A DNA stretch of 64,000 bases from Variovorax sp. S12S4 (lineage in GTDB: Bacteria; Pseudomonadota; Gammaproteobacteria; Burkholderiales; Burkholderiaceae_C), in NCBI RefSeq assembly GCF_023195515.1, contig NZ_JALPKR020000002.1, positions 1,837,001 to 1,901,000 of the forward strand. Reading direction: 5' to 3'. Below, one piece after another: positions 22,361 to 32,474 of the stretch (position 1 is the stretch's first letter; the number at the start of each line of letters is the position of its first letter). The position numbers and the translations under genes were made by a program. Below the pieces are notes generated by a model. That model was not told the origin of the DNA, did no database searches, and saw only the letters and a program-made list of their open reading frames with translations.

Positions 22361-23440
22361 TCATCTGGCCGTCCACCGCAGCGGCTCTTCCGGCCCCAGG
22401 CCACTCTCGCGCCGCTTCTGCCCGCAGTCGCTGTTCCACTCGTCGGGGAACATGGGCCACGAACATAGCCGCTCGGCCAAACAGTGCAGCGGCGCCCACA
22501 CCGCGTTGAGCATGAAGTTGAAGCTGGTCTGGATGGACGCCCCGCCTTCGCCGGCCCGCCCGCCCAGGCGGTCGAGCACGCGGGATGGCCCAAGCACGGT
22601 TTCCTCGACGTGCTGGCCCACCGAATGAAAGCCCTTGCGCAGCCACTCGTACTCCGTGGGTTCCGGCACCGCATCCATGCCTTCTTCCATGAAGGTGCGG
22701 ATGTACTGCCAGAGGTTTTCTCCGGCCAGCTTGGGGCCGACCCACAGGACTTCTTCGCCCTTGCGCTCTTTGTCGGCAGCATCCAAGGGTGGCCAGTACA
22801 GGACCAGGCCGCAGATGCCGAATTGGCCGCCGCGGTTGTCCTGGCGGGCCTGGCGCGCCACCGGGTCGCGCAGGTCGTCGTGAGTCATTTCGCGCGGGGC
22901 GCACCAGTTCACATGGGCTTGTACGCGGTCCCAGTCCAGCACCACGTTGCCTCCGTAGCGTGCGGGGCGCAGCACGTAGACCTTGCGGGTGGTTCGGTTG
23001 AAGCGGTAGCGGGCGCGGAGAAGGGTGAAGAAGTTGGGGGCGTATTGGAGGGGCCAGAGCATGTAGTTGGGCCAGAGGGCCCACGCCGGAAGAATCCAGA
23101 TCACATACGAGATCCATTCATCCCTGCCAGCCCCATTTGAGATAAATATCGCCGCACAAACGGAAAATAGCAAAAGTCCTAAGAACAATCCCGTCAACAT
23201 CACCATCAATGACCTGTCCTCCTCCCCCATGTTGGACAGCTCGATGAAATGCTCATTGTGATCAAACAGCGTGCGCATCCAGCCCAGCCCGGGCTGCGCG
23301 TCCCCGTTCTTCTCCTTCTTCGGCTTGTCTTTGGGTGACTGGAGTTTCGTGTAGTGGTTGATGTCCGCGATCAACTCAACTGCTTCACGCTGCCCGTGCT
23401 TCTTGCGATGAACGAGGAAACCAGATTCGCAATTGAACAT
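22361..23440 (-). CDS. DUF6708-type membrane protein, copy 1 (probable T6SS immunity)
   Basis: A 359-residue protein. The N-terminal 77 residues (MFNCESGFLVHRKKHGQREA to MGEEDRSLM) and the C-terminal ~230 (from FNRTTRKVYVLRPARYGGN on) are nearly identical to copies 2 and 3. Residues about 78-135 form two membrane segments with a loop and differ strongly between copies. Three tandem copies behind a VasX-like effector gene make immunity the best guess: a membrane protein guarding against a membrane-active toxin. I recognise the family from memory as DUF6708, seen in T6SS loci; biochemical function is not known to me. Confidence 0.7.
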   Translation of the reverse strand: MFNCESGFLVHRKKHGQREAVELIADINHYTKLQSPKDKPKKEKNGDAQPGLGWMRTLFDHNEHFIELSNMGEEDRSLMVMLTGLFLGLLLFSVCAAIFISNGAGRDEWISYVIWILPAWALWPNYMLWPLQYAPNFFTLLRARYRFNRTTRKVYVLRPARYGGNVVLDWDRVQAHVNWCAPREMTHDDLRDPVARQARQDNRGGQFGICGLVLYWPPLDAADKERKGEEVLWVGPKLAGENLWQYIRTFMEEGMDAVPEPTEYEWLRKGFHSVGQHVEETVLGPSRVLDRLGGRAGEGGASIQTSFNFMLNAVWAPLHCLAERLCSWPMFPDEWNSDCGQKRRESGLGPEEPLRWTAR

Positions 23441-23449
23441 GCCGGCCCT

Positions 23450-23515
23450 TTACTCGATTTCCGCCAATGCATCGGCCAGCTTGCTCATCGCCTCTTCTCG
23501 GCGGTAAAGCTTCAT
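23450..23515 (-). CDS. 21-codon micro-ORF, duplicated effector tail, copy 1
   Basis: The ATG overlaps the stop of DUF6708 copy 2 (ATGA) and encodes MKLYRREEAMSKLADALAEI plus one Glu. The last dozen residues (MSKLADALAEIE) are almost identical to the C-terminus of the effector (MSKLANALAEIE at 25794). It stops 9 bp before DUF6708 copy 1, just as the effector does before copy 3. It is a remnant of the duplicated unit effector-tail plus immunity gene, and may serve only as a translational coupler. Confidence 0.55.
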   Translation of the reverse strand: MKLYRREEAMSKLADALAEIE

Positions 23516-24603
23516 CTGGCCGTCCACCGCAGCGGCTCTTCCGGCCCCAGCCCACTCTCGCGCCGCTTCTGCCCGCAGTCGCTGTTCCACTCGTCGGGGA
23601 ACATGGGCCACGAACATAGCCGCTCGGCCAAACAGTGCAGCGGCGCCCACACCGCGTTGAGCATGAAGTTGAAGCTGGTCTGGATGGACGCCCCGCCTTC
23701 GCCGGCCCGCCCGCCCAGGCGGTCGAGCACGCGGGATGGCCCAAGCACGGTTTCCTCGACGTGCTGGCCCACCGAATGAAAGCCCTTGCGCAGCCACTCG
23801 TACTCCGTGGGTTCGGGCACCGCATCCATGCCTTCTTCCATGAAGGTCCGGATGTACTGCCAGAGGTTTTCTCCGGCCAGCTTAGGGCCGACCCACAGGA
23901 CTTCTTCGCCTGCGCGCTCCTTGTCGGCAGGATCGAGAGGCGGCCAGTACAGAACGAGGCCGCAGATGCCGAACTGGCCGCCGCGGTTGTCCTGGCGGGC
24001 CTGGCGCGCCACTGGGTCGCGCAGGTCGTCGTGCGTCATCTCGCGCGGGGCGCACCAGTTCACATGGGCTTGTACGCGGTCCCAGTCCAGCACCACGTTG
24101 CCTCCGTAGCGGGCCGGGCGCAGCACGTAGACCTTGCGGGTGGTCCGGTTGAAGCGGTAGCGGGCGCGTAGCGAGGTGAAGTAGGTAGGGGCGAATGTTT
24201 GCGGCCAGAGAAAGTAGAGGAGCACCGCAAATCCAAGAACACTTCCTCCCCCTACAACGATTCCAAAGTACCAATCTGACGAGAACAATTTCGTGCCTGC
24301 CAACACCACTCCCATAAAAGGTGCGGTCCATCCCAGAGCAATCGCGAGCATCACTGTCACCAAGAACATTAATGACCTGTCCTCCTCCCCCATGTTGGAC
24401 AGCTCGATGAAATGCTCATTGTGATCAAACAGCGTGCGCATCCAGCCCAGCCCGGGCTGCGCGTCCCCGTTCTTCTCCTTCTTCGGCTTGTCTTTGGGTG
24501 ACTGGAGTTTCGTGTAGTGGTTGATGTCCGCGATCAACTCAACTGCTTCACGCTGCCCGTGCTTCTTGCGATGAACGAGGAAACCAGATTCGCAATTGAA
24601 CAT
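23512..24603 (-). CDS. DUF6708-type membrane protein, copy 2 (probable T6SS immunity)
   Basis: A 363-residue paralogue of copies 1 and 3. Its membrane region (MFLVTVMLAIALGWTAPFMG through VVGGGSVLGFAVLLYFLWPQ) is the most different of the three, while the flanking N- and C-terminal parts are near identical. The stop overlaps the start of a 21-codon micro-ORF. The pattern of constant ends and a variable membrane centre suggests recombination or selection on the part that meets the toxin. Confidence 0.7.
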   Translation of the reverse strand: MFNCESGFLVHRKKHGQREAVELIADINHYTKLQSPKDKPKKEKNGDAQPGLGWMRTLFDHNEHFIELSNMGEEDRSLMFLVTVMLAIALGWTAPFMGVVLAGTKLFSSDWYFGIVVGGGSVLGFAVLLYFLWPQTFAPTYFTSLRARYRFNRTTRKVYVLRPARYGGNVVLDWDRVQAHVNWCAPREMTHDDLRDPVARQARQDNRGGQFGICGLVLYWPPLDPADKERAGEEVLWVGPKLAGENLWQYIRTFMEEGMDAVPEPTEYEWLRKGFHSVGQHVEETVLGPSRVLDRLGGRAGEGGASIQTSFNFMLNAVWAPLHCLAERLCSWPMFPDEWNSDCGQKRRESGLGPEEPLRWTAR

Positions 24604-24612
24604 GCCGGCCCT

Positions 24613-24678
24613 TTACTCGATTTCCGCCAATGCATCGGCCAGCTTGCTCATCGCCTCTTCTCGGCGGTAAAGCTTCAT
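24613..24678 (-). CDS. 21-codon micro-ORF, duplicated effector tail, copy 2
   Basis: Identical in layout and peptide to the ORF at 23450: ATG overlapping the stop of DUF6708 copy 3, peptide ending MSKLADALAEIE, TAA 9 bp before DUF6708 copy 2. It supports tandem duplication of a unit made of the effector 3' end and the immunity gene. Confidence 0.55.
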   Translation of the reverse strand: MKLYRREEAMSKLADALAEIE

Positions 24679-25784
24679 CTGGCCGTCCACCGCAGCGGCT
24701 CTTCCGGCCCCAGCCCACTCTCGCGCCGCTTCTGGCCGCAGTCGCTGTTCCATTCTTCGGGGAAGGTGGGCCACGAGCAAAGACGTTCGGCCAAACAGTG
24801 CAGCGGCGCCCACACCGCGTTGAGCATGAAGTTGAAGCTGGTCTGGATGGACGTCTCGCCTTCGCCGGCACGCCCGCCCAGGCGATCGAGCACGCGGGAC
24901 GGACCGAGCACGGTTTCCTCGATGTGCTGGCCCACCGTATGAAAGCCCTTGCGCAGCCACTCGTACTCCGTGGGTTCCGGCACCGCATCCATGCCTTCTT
25001 CCATGAAGGTGCGGATGTACTGCCAGAGGTTTTCTCCGGCCAGTTTGGGGCCGACCCACAGGACTTCTTCGCCCTTGCGCTCTTTGTCGGCAGCATCCAA
25101 GGGTGGCCAGTACAGGACCAGGCCGCAGATGCCGAATTGGCCGCCGCGGTTGTCCTGGCGGGCCTGGCGGGCCTGGCGCGCCACTGGGTCGCGCAGGTCG
25201 TCGTGCGTCATCTCGCGCGGGGCGCACCAGTTCACATGGGCTTGTACGCGGTCCCAGTCCAGCACCACATTGCCTCCGTAGCGGGCCGGGCGCAGCACGT
25301 AGACCTTTCGGGTGGTTCGGTTGAAGCGGTAGCGGGCGCGGAGAAGGGTGAAGAAGTTGGGGGCGTATTGGAGGGGCCAGAGCATGTAGTTGAGCCAGAG
25401 CACGACTGTTGTCATGCATGCTCCAAAGAACATGGATAGCTTCCACCATTTACTGAACACAGGCTCGTCGATCGTCATAAAGATCCAAAAGGAAATCGAG
25501 AACCCCAGTAGACCTAAGAACAATCCCGACAACATAACCATCAACGACCTGTCCTCCTCCCCCATGTTGGACAGTTCGATGAAATGCTCGTTGCGATCGA
25601 ACAGTGTGCGCTGCCAGTCCAGTCCGGGCTGCGAGTCAGCGTTCTTTTTCTTCTTGTTCTTCTTTGGCTTGTCCTTGGGTGACTGAAGCTCCGTGTAGTG
25701 GTTGATGTCCGCAATCAACTCGACAGCTTCACGCTGCCCGTGCTTCTTGCGATGAGCGAGGAAACCAGATTCGCAATTGAACAT
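24675..25784 (-). CDS. DUF6708-type membrane protein, copy 3, effector-proximal (probable T6SS immunity)
   Basis: A 369-residue paralogue starting 9 bp after the effector stop, so it is the likely cognate immunity protein. It differs from copies 1 and 2 in a Lys-rich linker (about 55-62), in the membrane region (LFLGLLGFSISFWIFMTI; KLSMFFGACMTTVVLWLNYM) and in a 9-nt in-frame duplication giving QARQARQ. The order vgrG, adaptor, effector, immunity is the standard layout of an exported T6SS cargo module. Confidence 0.72.
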   Translation of the reverse strand: MFNCESGFLAHRKKHGQREAVELIADINHYTELQSPKDKPKKNKKKKNADSQPGLDWQRTLFDRNEHFIELSNMGEEDRSLMVMLSGLFLGLLGFSISFWIFMTIDEPVFSKWWKLSMFFGACMTTVVLWLNYMLWPLQYAPNFFTLLRARYRFNRTTRKVYVLRPARYGGNVVLDWDRVQAHVNWCAPREMTHDDLRDPVARQARQARQDNRGGQFGICGLVLYWPPLDAADKERKGEEVLWVGPKLAGENLWQYIRTFMEEGMDAVPEPTEYEWLRKGFHTVGQHIEETVLGPSRVLDRLGGRAGEGETSIQTSFNFMLNAVWAPLHCLAERLCSWPTFPEEWNSDCGQKRRESGLGPEEPLRWTAR

Positions 25785-25793
25785 ACCGGCCTC

Positions 25794-28576
25794 TTACTCG
25801 ATTTCCGCCAAGGCATTGGCCAGTTTGCTCATCGTCTCTTTTTCGCTCTTGTGAGGCATCTTCCCGCTGTTGGCCTGATGGAAAGGCTGGGCTTGCAGCC
25901 AGTTGGCCCAAGCATCGCCCTTGAGCTTGCCGATGGCGATGGTCAATGCGCCAGCGGCAATTGCCGTCACGAAGTTGAAGCGCACCAGCCAGAGTGGGGC
26001 TTCAAGATAACTGGCACCAACGATAGCGCCGAAGATGGTGGCACCGCCAGTCGCAGCGCGAGCCATATATGCTCGTGAAAGCCAGTTCTCTTGCTCTTTA
26101 CTTGCGGTCACTGCATCCATCGCATCCCAAGCCACCCCCACGACAGCCCCCGCCACCACGAAGTGCGCCGCCCCCGCCTTCATCGCCAGCAACTCGGCCT
26201 GCGTCGCCTTCGTCATGCCCGCCTTGTGGGTCTTGTAGACCGCATCGGGCAACTGTTTGAACAGCGCCTTCTCGTACAAATCGGCTCGCCACTGCCGCAT
26301 GCTGCCCACCAGCCCCGCCATCGTGCCCATCAGTTCGGTGGTGGTGCGCTCGTCGCGCCGGGTGTTGGCATTGGCCAGTGCCGGCAGGATGGCGAGGGCG
26401 TTCAAGCCCAGCAGCACGTTGGGCAGGCGCATGTCCTTGCCCGCCGTTTCGGCGATCTGGCTCTGGATGGCCTTTTCGATCCGGCGCTGCGTGTAGCGTG
26501 CCTGCTTGGCGGTCGCTTTCGTCAGTGCGTTGGCTTGCTGGTTCCGGGTGAAGGCCATGGCCTGCTGGCCCAGCCCACGGGCCAGCAGCATCAGTTGCGC
26601 CTTGGCGATGAAGCTTTCGGCGCGGGCGGCGGGCAGGGCCTTGAAGCGCGCCATTGCAGCAGCGCCGAGCACGGCGTGCGGGCTGTCGTAGACCACCTTG
26701 GCCAGTTCGCCGCCGGCCTGCAAGCGCTCCAGCCGCTTGAGGCCTGAATCGAGCACTTTGGGCAGGCCCTTGTTGATCTTGTCGCTCGCGCCGAGGGTCT
26801 TGCCAAGCTGGCCCAGCGCGGCCAGCACGGTGGCATAGGACTTTTGCTGGCGGGCATTTTCCTCGGCGTTGTGCACTTCAAGGCCGGCCGGCGGCAACGG
26901 GACGGTGAGCAATTCGAGCGCGGCATGCAGTTCTGTGCTGATTTCGGCGTTGTTCAGGCTCAGCATGCGCCACACGAGGTTCTTGCTGCCCGGCGTGAAC
27001 GGGTCGAGCGCGGCGTACCACTGGCGGCCTTTGGGGGCACTGTCGATCTGCAGCAGGATGGCGCACAACTGCCCGGCACAGCGCGCACCGTCGCCCGAGT
27101 CGATGCCGGCCTTGTCGCTGTAGCGCCCCAGCGCCCTCTCGGTGAGGGCGTCGGCCTTGAGCCAGGCGTGCAGGTCGATGGCGAGCTTGTCCATCAACTC
27201 GTCGCGCTTGCCGAGTTCGGTCTTGTGCAGCGCGTCGAAGGCGGCGACGGCGCCCACGTCGCAATACCCGGCGATGCGCGCCAGCGCGTCTGCGCTGGCG
27301 GCCTGGCTGCCCAGGACTGAGCGGTCGCTTTCGCGGGCGCCGATGCGTGTGTCCAGCTCAGCCGCGCGGCGCCGGTTGAGCTCGGCGATCGAGACTTCTT
27401 CGTACGTGCCATCGGCGCGGCGCAGCTTGACGGGCTGATGGGAGTCCGAGCCGGGGTAGCTGCCCGAGAGCGCTTCCTTCGTGTCGCGCAGTCGGTCTGT
27501 GGCGTCGTCATAAGCCTCTACCGCCTTGTGGGCCAGTGCCAGGCGCATGGTGCGCACGCTTTCGCTGGCGGCCTGCTTCCACTGGTTGCTGATGCCTTTG
27601 TCGTCGGTTGCTTTGAGCCAATCCACATAGGGGGTGGCCGCCGTGAGATGGTGCAGGCTCAATTCCATGGCGATGCCCAGGGGTCGTCGCAGGCGACGAC
27701 GGCGCCCTTGTTGGTTTTCAGGAACTCGACCATCTGGCGCAGGCGCGGGCCGTGGGCCTGGTCGTAGGGAAGCCCCCGCACGTGGGCCACGTAGGAGCCG
27801 GTGCTGATGGCGCCCGACAAGCCGGGGTTGTCGCTGCGGCTGACGGTTCCGTCGACGTCTCTGGATTCATCGTGCTGGCCAGCGAAGTGGCGGCCCTCGC
27901 GCACTTCGCTGTAGTCGCCCCAGCCGCGCTCCTGAGGGCTGCGACCCATGAGCCCGAAGACTTGTTCGGTGGCTGCTGTTTGAAGCGCGTTGTTGGGCAG
28001 TGCCTTGAACTCGAGCACCTTGGCGTCGAGCTGCTCGGGCTGCAGGGTGTCGTCCTGCGCGGTCGAACCCTTGACCCATGCGGAGACCTTGAAGGTCTGC
28101 ATGTACTTGTCGGGCTCCTTGCCGATGACCGTTTTCAGGTGCTGGGGATCGACCGGGTCGGGATGAAACATGAAATGGAGCTTGGTGATGTTCTCCGCGT
28201 CCTTGATCCACACCAGGCTCCTGTTGGCGCCCCATTCGTTGGGCCGGCAAGCGGCTTCGCCGGTGGTCTGCTCCGGGTGGTTGATATCGATCTTGGTGAG
28301 GTAGCCATGCGGATGCACGACAAAGGCGAGCCATTCGGGCGTCCGGTACTCGGATTCCAGCCGCAGGTACAAATAGCCGGCGCGCAGCATGCGCAGGTTG
28401 TATCTGGCGGTTTTCAGGCTCACGCCACCGGGTTCGGCTTTGAGCGTGCCGCCGGGCTTGAGCGCATCGAGCGCGGCTTTGCCTTCGCTTGTCGCGCTGT
28501 AGGCAGCCGCATAGCGCGTGAAAAGAATGGGCAGCCCGGTTTGGGCGCATTGTTCGCAAGGAGTCGTGTGGGCCAT
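25794..28576 (-). CDS. VasX-like T6SS effector (BTH_I2691 type), frameshifted
   Basis: Two overlapping frames make one protein of about 927 residues. The N-terminal part starts MAHTTPCEQCAQTGLPILFT at 28576, the Cys-x2-Cys plus GLPILxxRYA pattern of VasX/MIX-type effectors, and reaches AVVACDDP near 27690. The frame then shifts, and one extra C in the CCC there restores DDPLGIAMELSLHHL. The rest is largely helical and ends with hydrophobic helices (AAHFVVAGAVVGVAWDAM; ATIFGAIVGASYL; FNFVTAIAAGALTIAIG), suggesting membrane insertion or pore formation as in VasX. It starts 7 bp after the DUF4123 adaptor gene. Confidence 0.7.
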
Positions 28577-28583
28577 GGCGCTC

Positions 28584-29645
28584 TCAAGTCCGGGTCTGGA
28601 TGGCTTGTACAAAAAGGCTGGAGAAACGGGTGTCGGGCTGGCTGCGCAGCTGCGCCTCGATCCGATTCAAGGCTTGCGCCAGATGGGGGCGGCTCCAGTC
28701 CATCGCGCGGGGCGCGCCTTCCTTGGGCGCATGCATCCAGGTGACCCACACATAGTCTTCGAGGTTGACTCCTTTGAGCCCCAGCCGGGCGGCGTCCGCC
28801 AGCATCTGCAGCAGGCCGTCCGGATCGGGCTGGGCCTCGGGTGCGATGTGGTTGTCGGCATAGCTGCGCCAGATCGCATGCGCATCGGGCGAGAAGCCCG
28901 AGAGAAACCACTGCGGCTCGTCGAACAGGTCGCGCGGTGAGCCGCCTGTCGGTTCGCCATACGGCAGGGCGGGCACTCTGGCATGAAACCACTGGAGCGG
29001 TTCGTGCGACGCGCCGAACGGCCCCCAGGGCTGCAGGAGCGACCACCAGTGCGTGACCGGGCCCAGCCACCGGCTTTGCTGCAGCGGACTCAGGGCCGGC
29101 CAGACCCGCTGCATCACGCGCGGGTCCTGGTAGCGGAACAGCACGCTGTCCTCCTGGTGGGGCGGGCGCTGATCGCCGAGGCCGACCCAGTGGCGGGCGA
29201 TGGCCTGGGCCGATGCGGGGCTGATGACGATGCCGCAGAAGTCCTGCCGGGTGGTGCGCTCGCCCACCTTTTGCGCGGCGGATTCCAGCGCCTGCGCGAG
29301 CCAGTCGCGCACGGCCCAGGCTTCGGCGCCGGATACGGGACCGAGCATCTCTTCGGGCAGTTCGAGCAGGAACGGGGCGTGTTCCTCGCGGTGCTCGAAA
29401 TTGCGGTCGGGCACGGCGCAGCGGTCGCGCGCCCATTTCGGGAACTGCGCGGCGAGCTCCTGTGCCAATGGGTTGCCGTCCCAGCGGTTGAACAGCAGGT
29501 AGGCCCGCTGCGGGACGGGATCGGCTTTGGCTGCGCCGACGCCTTGGGCCGCAGGCATGGCCAGGGCGCTCCAGCCCTGAATCAACGCGTCGACCAATGT
29601 GCGGAACGCAGCGCCCTGTCCTTCGTTGTCCGCGTTGTCGTTCAT
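28584..29645 (-). CDS. DUF4123-domain T6SS adaptor/chaperone
   Basis: A 353-residue protein whose ATG overlaps the vgrG stop. AYLLFNRWDGNPLAQELAAQ, APFLLELP, DFCGIVISPASAQAIARHWV and VLFRYQDPRVMQRVWPALSP are typical of DUF4123 (Tap-1/TEC), cytoplasmic chaperones that load an effector onto VgrG. Its place between vgrG and the effector gene fits exactly. The C-terminal ~120 residues form a helical tail. Confidence 0.82.
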   Translation of the reverse strand: MNDNADNEGQGAAFRTLVDALIQGWSALAMPAAQGVGAAKADPVPQRAYLLFNRWDGNPLAQELAAQFPKWARDRCAVPDRNFEHREEHAPFLLELPEEMLGPVSGAEAWAVRDWLAQALESAAQKVGERTTRQDFCGIVISPASAQAIARHWVGLGDQRPPHQEDSVLFRYQDPRVMQRVWPALSPLQQSRWLGPVTHWWSLLQPWGPFGASHEPLQWFHARVPALPYGEPTGGSPRDLFDEPQWFLSGFSPDAHAIWRSYADNHIAPEAQPDPDGLLQMLADAARLGLKGVNLEDYVWVTWMHAPKEGAPRAMDWSRPHLAQALNRIEAQLRSQPDTRFSSLFVQAIQTRT

Positions 29646-32230
29646 GAACGCGCCACCGAGTTGGCGCCGTTGTCGGCCGCCTGCTCCTTGGAGGCGCAGG
29701 CGTCGCCGTTCAAGGGCTTGGTCGGGCGGGTGTCGGCGGGCGCGAAACTGTGGGTTGCCGCGTGGGTGATGTACTGGCCGGCGGTGCCCTTGGTGATCAT
29801 GCCGGCGACATACTCTTCGTAGCTGCCACCGCCATTGATGGTCAGCCGTGTCTTGGCGATGATGTCGATGAAGTCGGCCGTCAGCTCGATCTTGTCCTTG
29901 GCCATCATCTTGATGGAGTTCTTCAGCGCCTTGATCTCGATGTCGGCCTGGGCGGCGATCATCTCCATGCCGTTTTGCATGGCGTAGACCTTGAAGGCCT
30001 CCAGCGCGACCGCGAGCAGGCTGCCGCCGCTGTTGATGCTGGTGTGCTTGGAGCTGGTGACTTGCGTGTGCTCGGTACTGGCAATGTGGGTCGAGCCGCC
30101 CGAGGTGAGGGCCATGCCGCTCGGGCTGGCGAGCACCAGATGCGGGTCGGCCAGTTCCGGAAACTGGCCGGCTTGCGGATCGCCGCCGCGGCCTTTGATG
30201 GTGTCGTTGAATTGCTTGAGGGAGTTGGCGACGGCATCCTGGTCGCCCCTGGCCTGCGCCTGGCTGGTGCGCGCGGCGTCGGACTGGCCTTCGACCAGAT
30301 CGCGCGCGAGCGTGAGCCGCTGTATGGCATCGCCCAGGTCCTTGGCGTGTCCTGCGGCATCCATTCGGGCTTCGGTGGTGATCAACATGCCCTCGGCCGC
30401 ACGCATCACGCCATGCCCATCGGTGCGCAGTTCGAAGCCCTGGCCCCTGGGGTCCTTGCGCCCCGCGTTGTCCTCGATGCGCGTGATGTGCCCCAGGCTC
30501 AACTGGCTGTGCTGGTGGTCGCTCTTGAGCTGCACCTGGATCTTCGCTTCGGTGTCGTCCAGCACCAGGTGGTTGCTGCGCCCCGCCGCGGAATTGCCGC
30601 CTTCCCTGGTCAGCTCCCGGCTCCTGAAGCCGCTCAGGGCCGACTGCCCCGGCAGCGCCCACGGCGGCAGATTGCTCTGGTTGTGCACCCGCCCCGTGCA
30701 CACGGGCAGGTCGGGGTCGCCGCCGATGTAATCGACGATCACCTCCTGGCCGATACGCGGAACATGCACACCGCCCAGCTGGTTGCCCGCCCACGGACTG
30801 GAGACCCGGATCCAGCAGGTGCTGTGCTGGTTCTTCTGACCGATGCGGTCCCACGGGAACTGCACCTTGATGCGCCCGAACTCGTCGGTCCAGAGGTTCT
30901 GGCCCTCGGGACCGACCACCAGCGCAGTCTGGGGACCGTGCGTGAACGGCTTCACTTGCGTGAGCGCCGGGCGCAGCGGCTCGGCCATCGGATGGGCGGT
31001 GAAGTCGACCTCCACCTTCCAATGCTGCTTCCTGCCTGGAGCGGCATCGCGGATCTGGCTGTCCTGCGCGACGTCCTCGATCAGAAGCCGGGTGTCCAGG
31101 ATCAGGTACTCGGCATTGGCGTTCTGGCGCGGATGCTTCAAGAGCCGAAAGGTGCAGCCCGGAACCATGCCGCGCAGGTTGCCGCTGGCCTGGGCGCGGC
31201 TGCCCGCGGTGCGCAGCGCCTGCATGCGCAAGAGCGCCAGTTGGCGCCCTTCGGCCTGCGGGTCGTTGGCCTCGGCGCTGCCGGCCTGGGGCTGGGCGTA
31301 GTGGCTGGCGGTGGCACCGGCATGCCACTGGTAGACCTCGGCATCGGCCTGGCCGGTGGGGCGCGGCTCGCTGCGGCCGATGGTGAGGTCGGCCCGCGGT
31401 CGGGTGTAGTCGTAGTCGCGGCTGGTGTACTGGCCGCTGGTCAGGCGGCTGGCAGGCACGAAACTGCTCAGGTATTCGGCATCGGTCTTCCACCCCGGCG
31501 CGTGGTACTCCACCTCCTGGTAGGCCGCGCTGTCGTTCTTCTTGTAGGCGCCCATGTTGTCGATGAGCACGAGGCGATGTTTATCGCCGCTGTGCTCGAA
31601 GAAGTAGCTGATGCCCCACTCCTGGGTGAGGCGGCTGAAGAACTCGAAGTCGCTCTCGTTGTACTGGGTCTGGTAGTCGCGGGTGGGGTAGAGCGCGCCC
31701 TCGGCACCGTCCAGGCCGATGAGGCGCTTGTCCACGGGGAAGGCGTAGTCGGCCAGCAGCGCATCCAGGATCTGCACCACGCTCTGGTTCTGGAAGATCT
31801 TGCAATCCGTCGTGAGGGTGGCCAGGTGCAGCCAGGGGCGCAGGGTGAGCTTGTACTGGACATGCCGGCCTTCCTCGCCCCAGAGGCAGGCATCGGTGAT
31901 GAGGGCGTTGATCTGGCGCTCGCCGGCGCCGACGGCATCGATGGAGGCGCCGACGGCGCCGGGAAGAAATGAGCCCATGCCGTCCAGCTGGATGGTGCAG
32001 CTGATCTCGCGGCCGATGAAGCTGTCCAGGTCGAAATCGGCCGCGCCGCTGGCGCCCAGGTTAAGGTCGTCGGGGGTCTTGAGCAGGAGCTCGTATTCGA
32101 AGAGGGAATTGAGGCCTTCGCGGCCCGAGAGACGCACGGGTTCGAGCGCGGGGCGGCCCAGGAACTCGGGAATGGCGGCGCTGCGGATGGCGAGCGTGCG
32201 CGCTCGCGCAGCCGCGATGAATGCGGACAT
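29642..32230 (-). CDS. vgrG: Type VI secretion spike protein VgrG
   Basis: An 862-residue protein: gp27-like N-terminus (LSGREGLNSLFEYELLL, DYQTQYNESDFEFFSRLTQE), the conserved gp5/OB part with PWAGNQLGGVHVPRIGQEVI and YIGGDPDLPVCTGRVHN, then a DUF2345 beta-helix region and a C-terminal extension (from about 800). It forms the trimeric tip of the T6SS needle and carries cargo. It is the first gene of the minus-strand cargo module; no sheath or baseplate genes are in the window, so this is a satellite vgrG island using an apparatus encoded elsewhere. Confidence 0.92.
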   Translation of the reverse strand: MSAFIAAARARTLAIRSAAIPEFLGRPALEPVRLSGREGLNSLFEYELLLKTPDDLNLGASGAADFDLDSFIGREISCTIQLDGMGSFLPGAVGASIDAVGAGERQINALITDACLWGEEGRHVQYKLTLRPWLHLATLTTDCKIFQNQSVVQILDALLADYAFPVDKRLIGLDGAEGALYPTRDYQTQYNESDFEFFSRLTQEWGISYFFEHSGDKHRLVLIDNMGAYKKNDSAAYQEVEYHAPGWKTDAEYLSSFVPASRLTSGQYTSRDYDYTRPRADLTIGRSEPRPTGQADAEVYQWHAGATASHYAQPQAGSAEANDPQAEGRQLALLRMQALRTAGSRAQASGNLRGMVPGCTFRLLKHPRQNANAEYLILDTRLLIEDVAQDSQIRDAAPGRKQHWKVEVDFTAHPMAEPLRPALTQVKPFTHGPQTALVVGPEGQNLWTDEFGRIKVQFPWDRIGQKNQHSTCWIRVSSPWAGNQLGGVHVPRIGQEVIVDYIGGDPDLPVCTGRVHNQSNLPPWALPGQSALSGFRSRELTREGGNSAAGRSNHLVLDDTEAKIQVQLKSDHQHSQLSLGHITRIEDNAGRKDPRGQGFELRTDGHGVMRAAEGMLITTEARMDAAGHAKDLGDAIQRLTLARDLVEGQSDAARTSQAQARGDQDAVANSLKQFNDTIKGRGGDPQAGQFPELADPHLVLASPSGMALTSGGSTHIASTEHTQVTSSKHTSINSGGSLLAVALEAFKVYAMQNGMEMIAAQADIEIKALKNSIKMMAKDKIELTADFIDIIAKTRLTINGGGSYEEYVAGMITKGTAGQYITHAATHSFAPADTRPTKPLNGDACASKEQAADNGANSVARS

Positions 32231-32474
32231 GATGGTTTCTCCCTGAAGATGCCCTTGGATCGGGGCTGTCCGGCCCGAGCGTTGCGGCCTTCGCGAGCCG
32301 AAGGCCGCGCAGGTCGGCGGCTATGTGGACGCGAATTCTGGGAGGGAACGACGGGCGGGAATGTCAACAACCGTTGACGCACGCAATGCGGCTGAGATTC
32401 ACTTTGAAAGTGCCAAATAGTTCGCAGGCTGGCGGCGGATGCCGTTCCGTTTCGTTCTTGCTTATCCGGTTCCG

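Noticed and set aside
22361..25784. The three DUF6708 copies as an assembly duplication artefact
   Set aside because: Their membrane regions and junction details differ strongly, and copy 3 has its own 9-nt duplication, so they are real paralogues, not collapsed or repeated reads.
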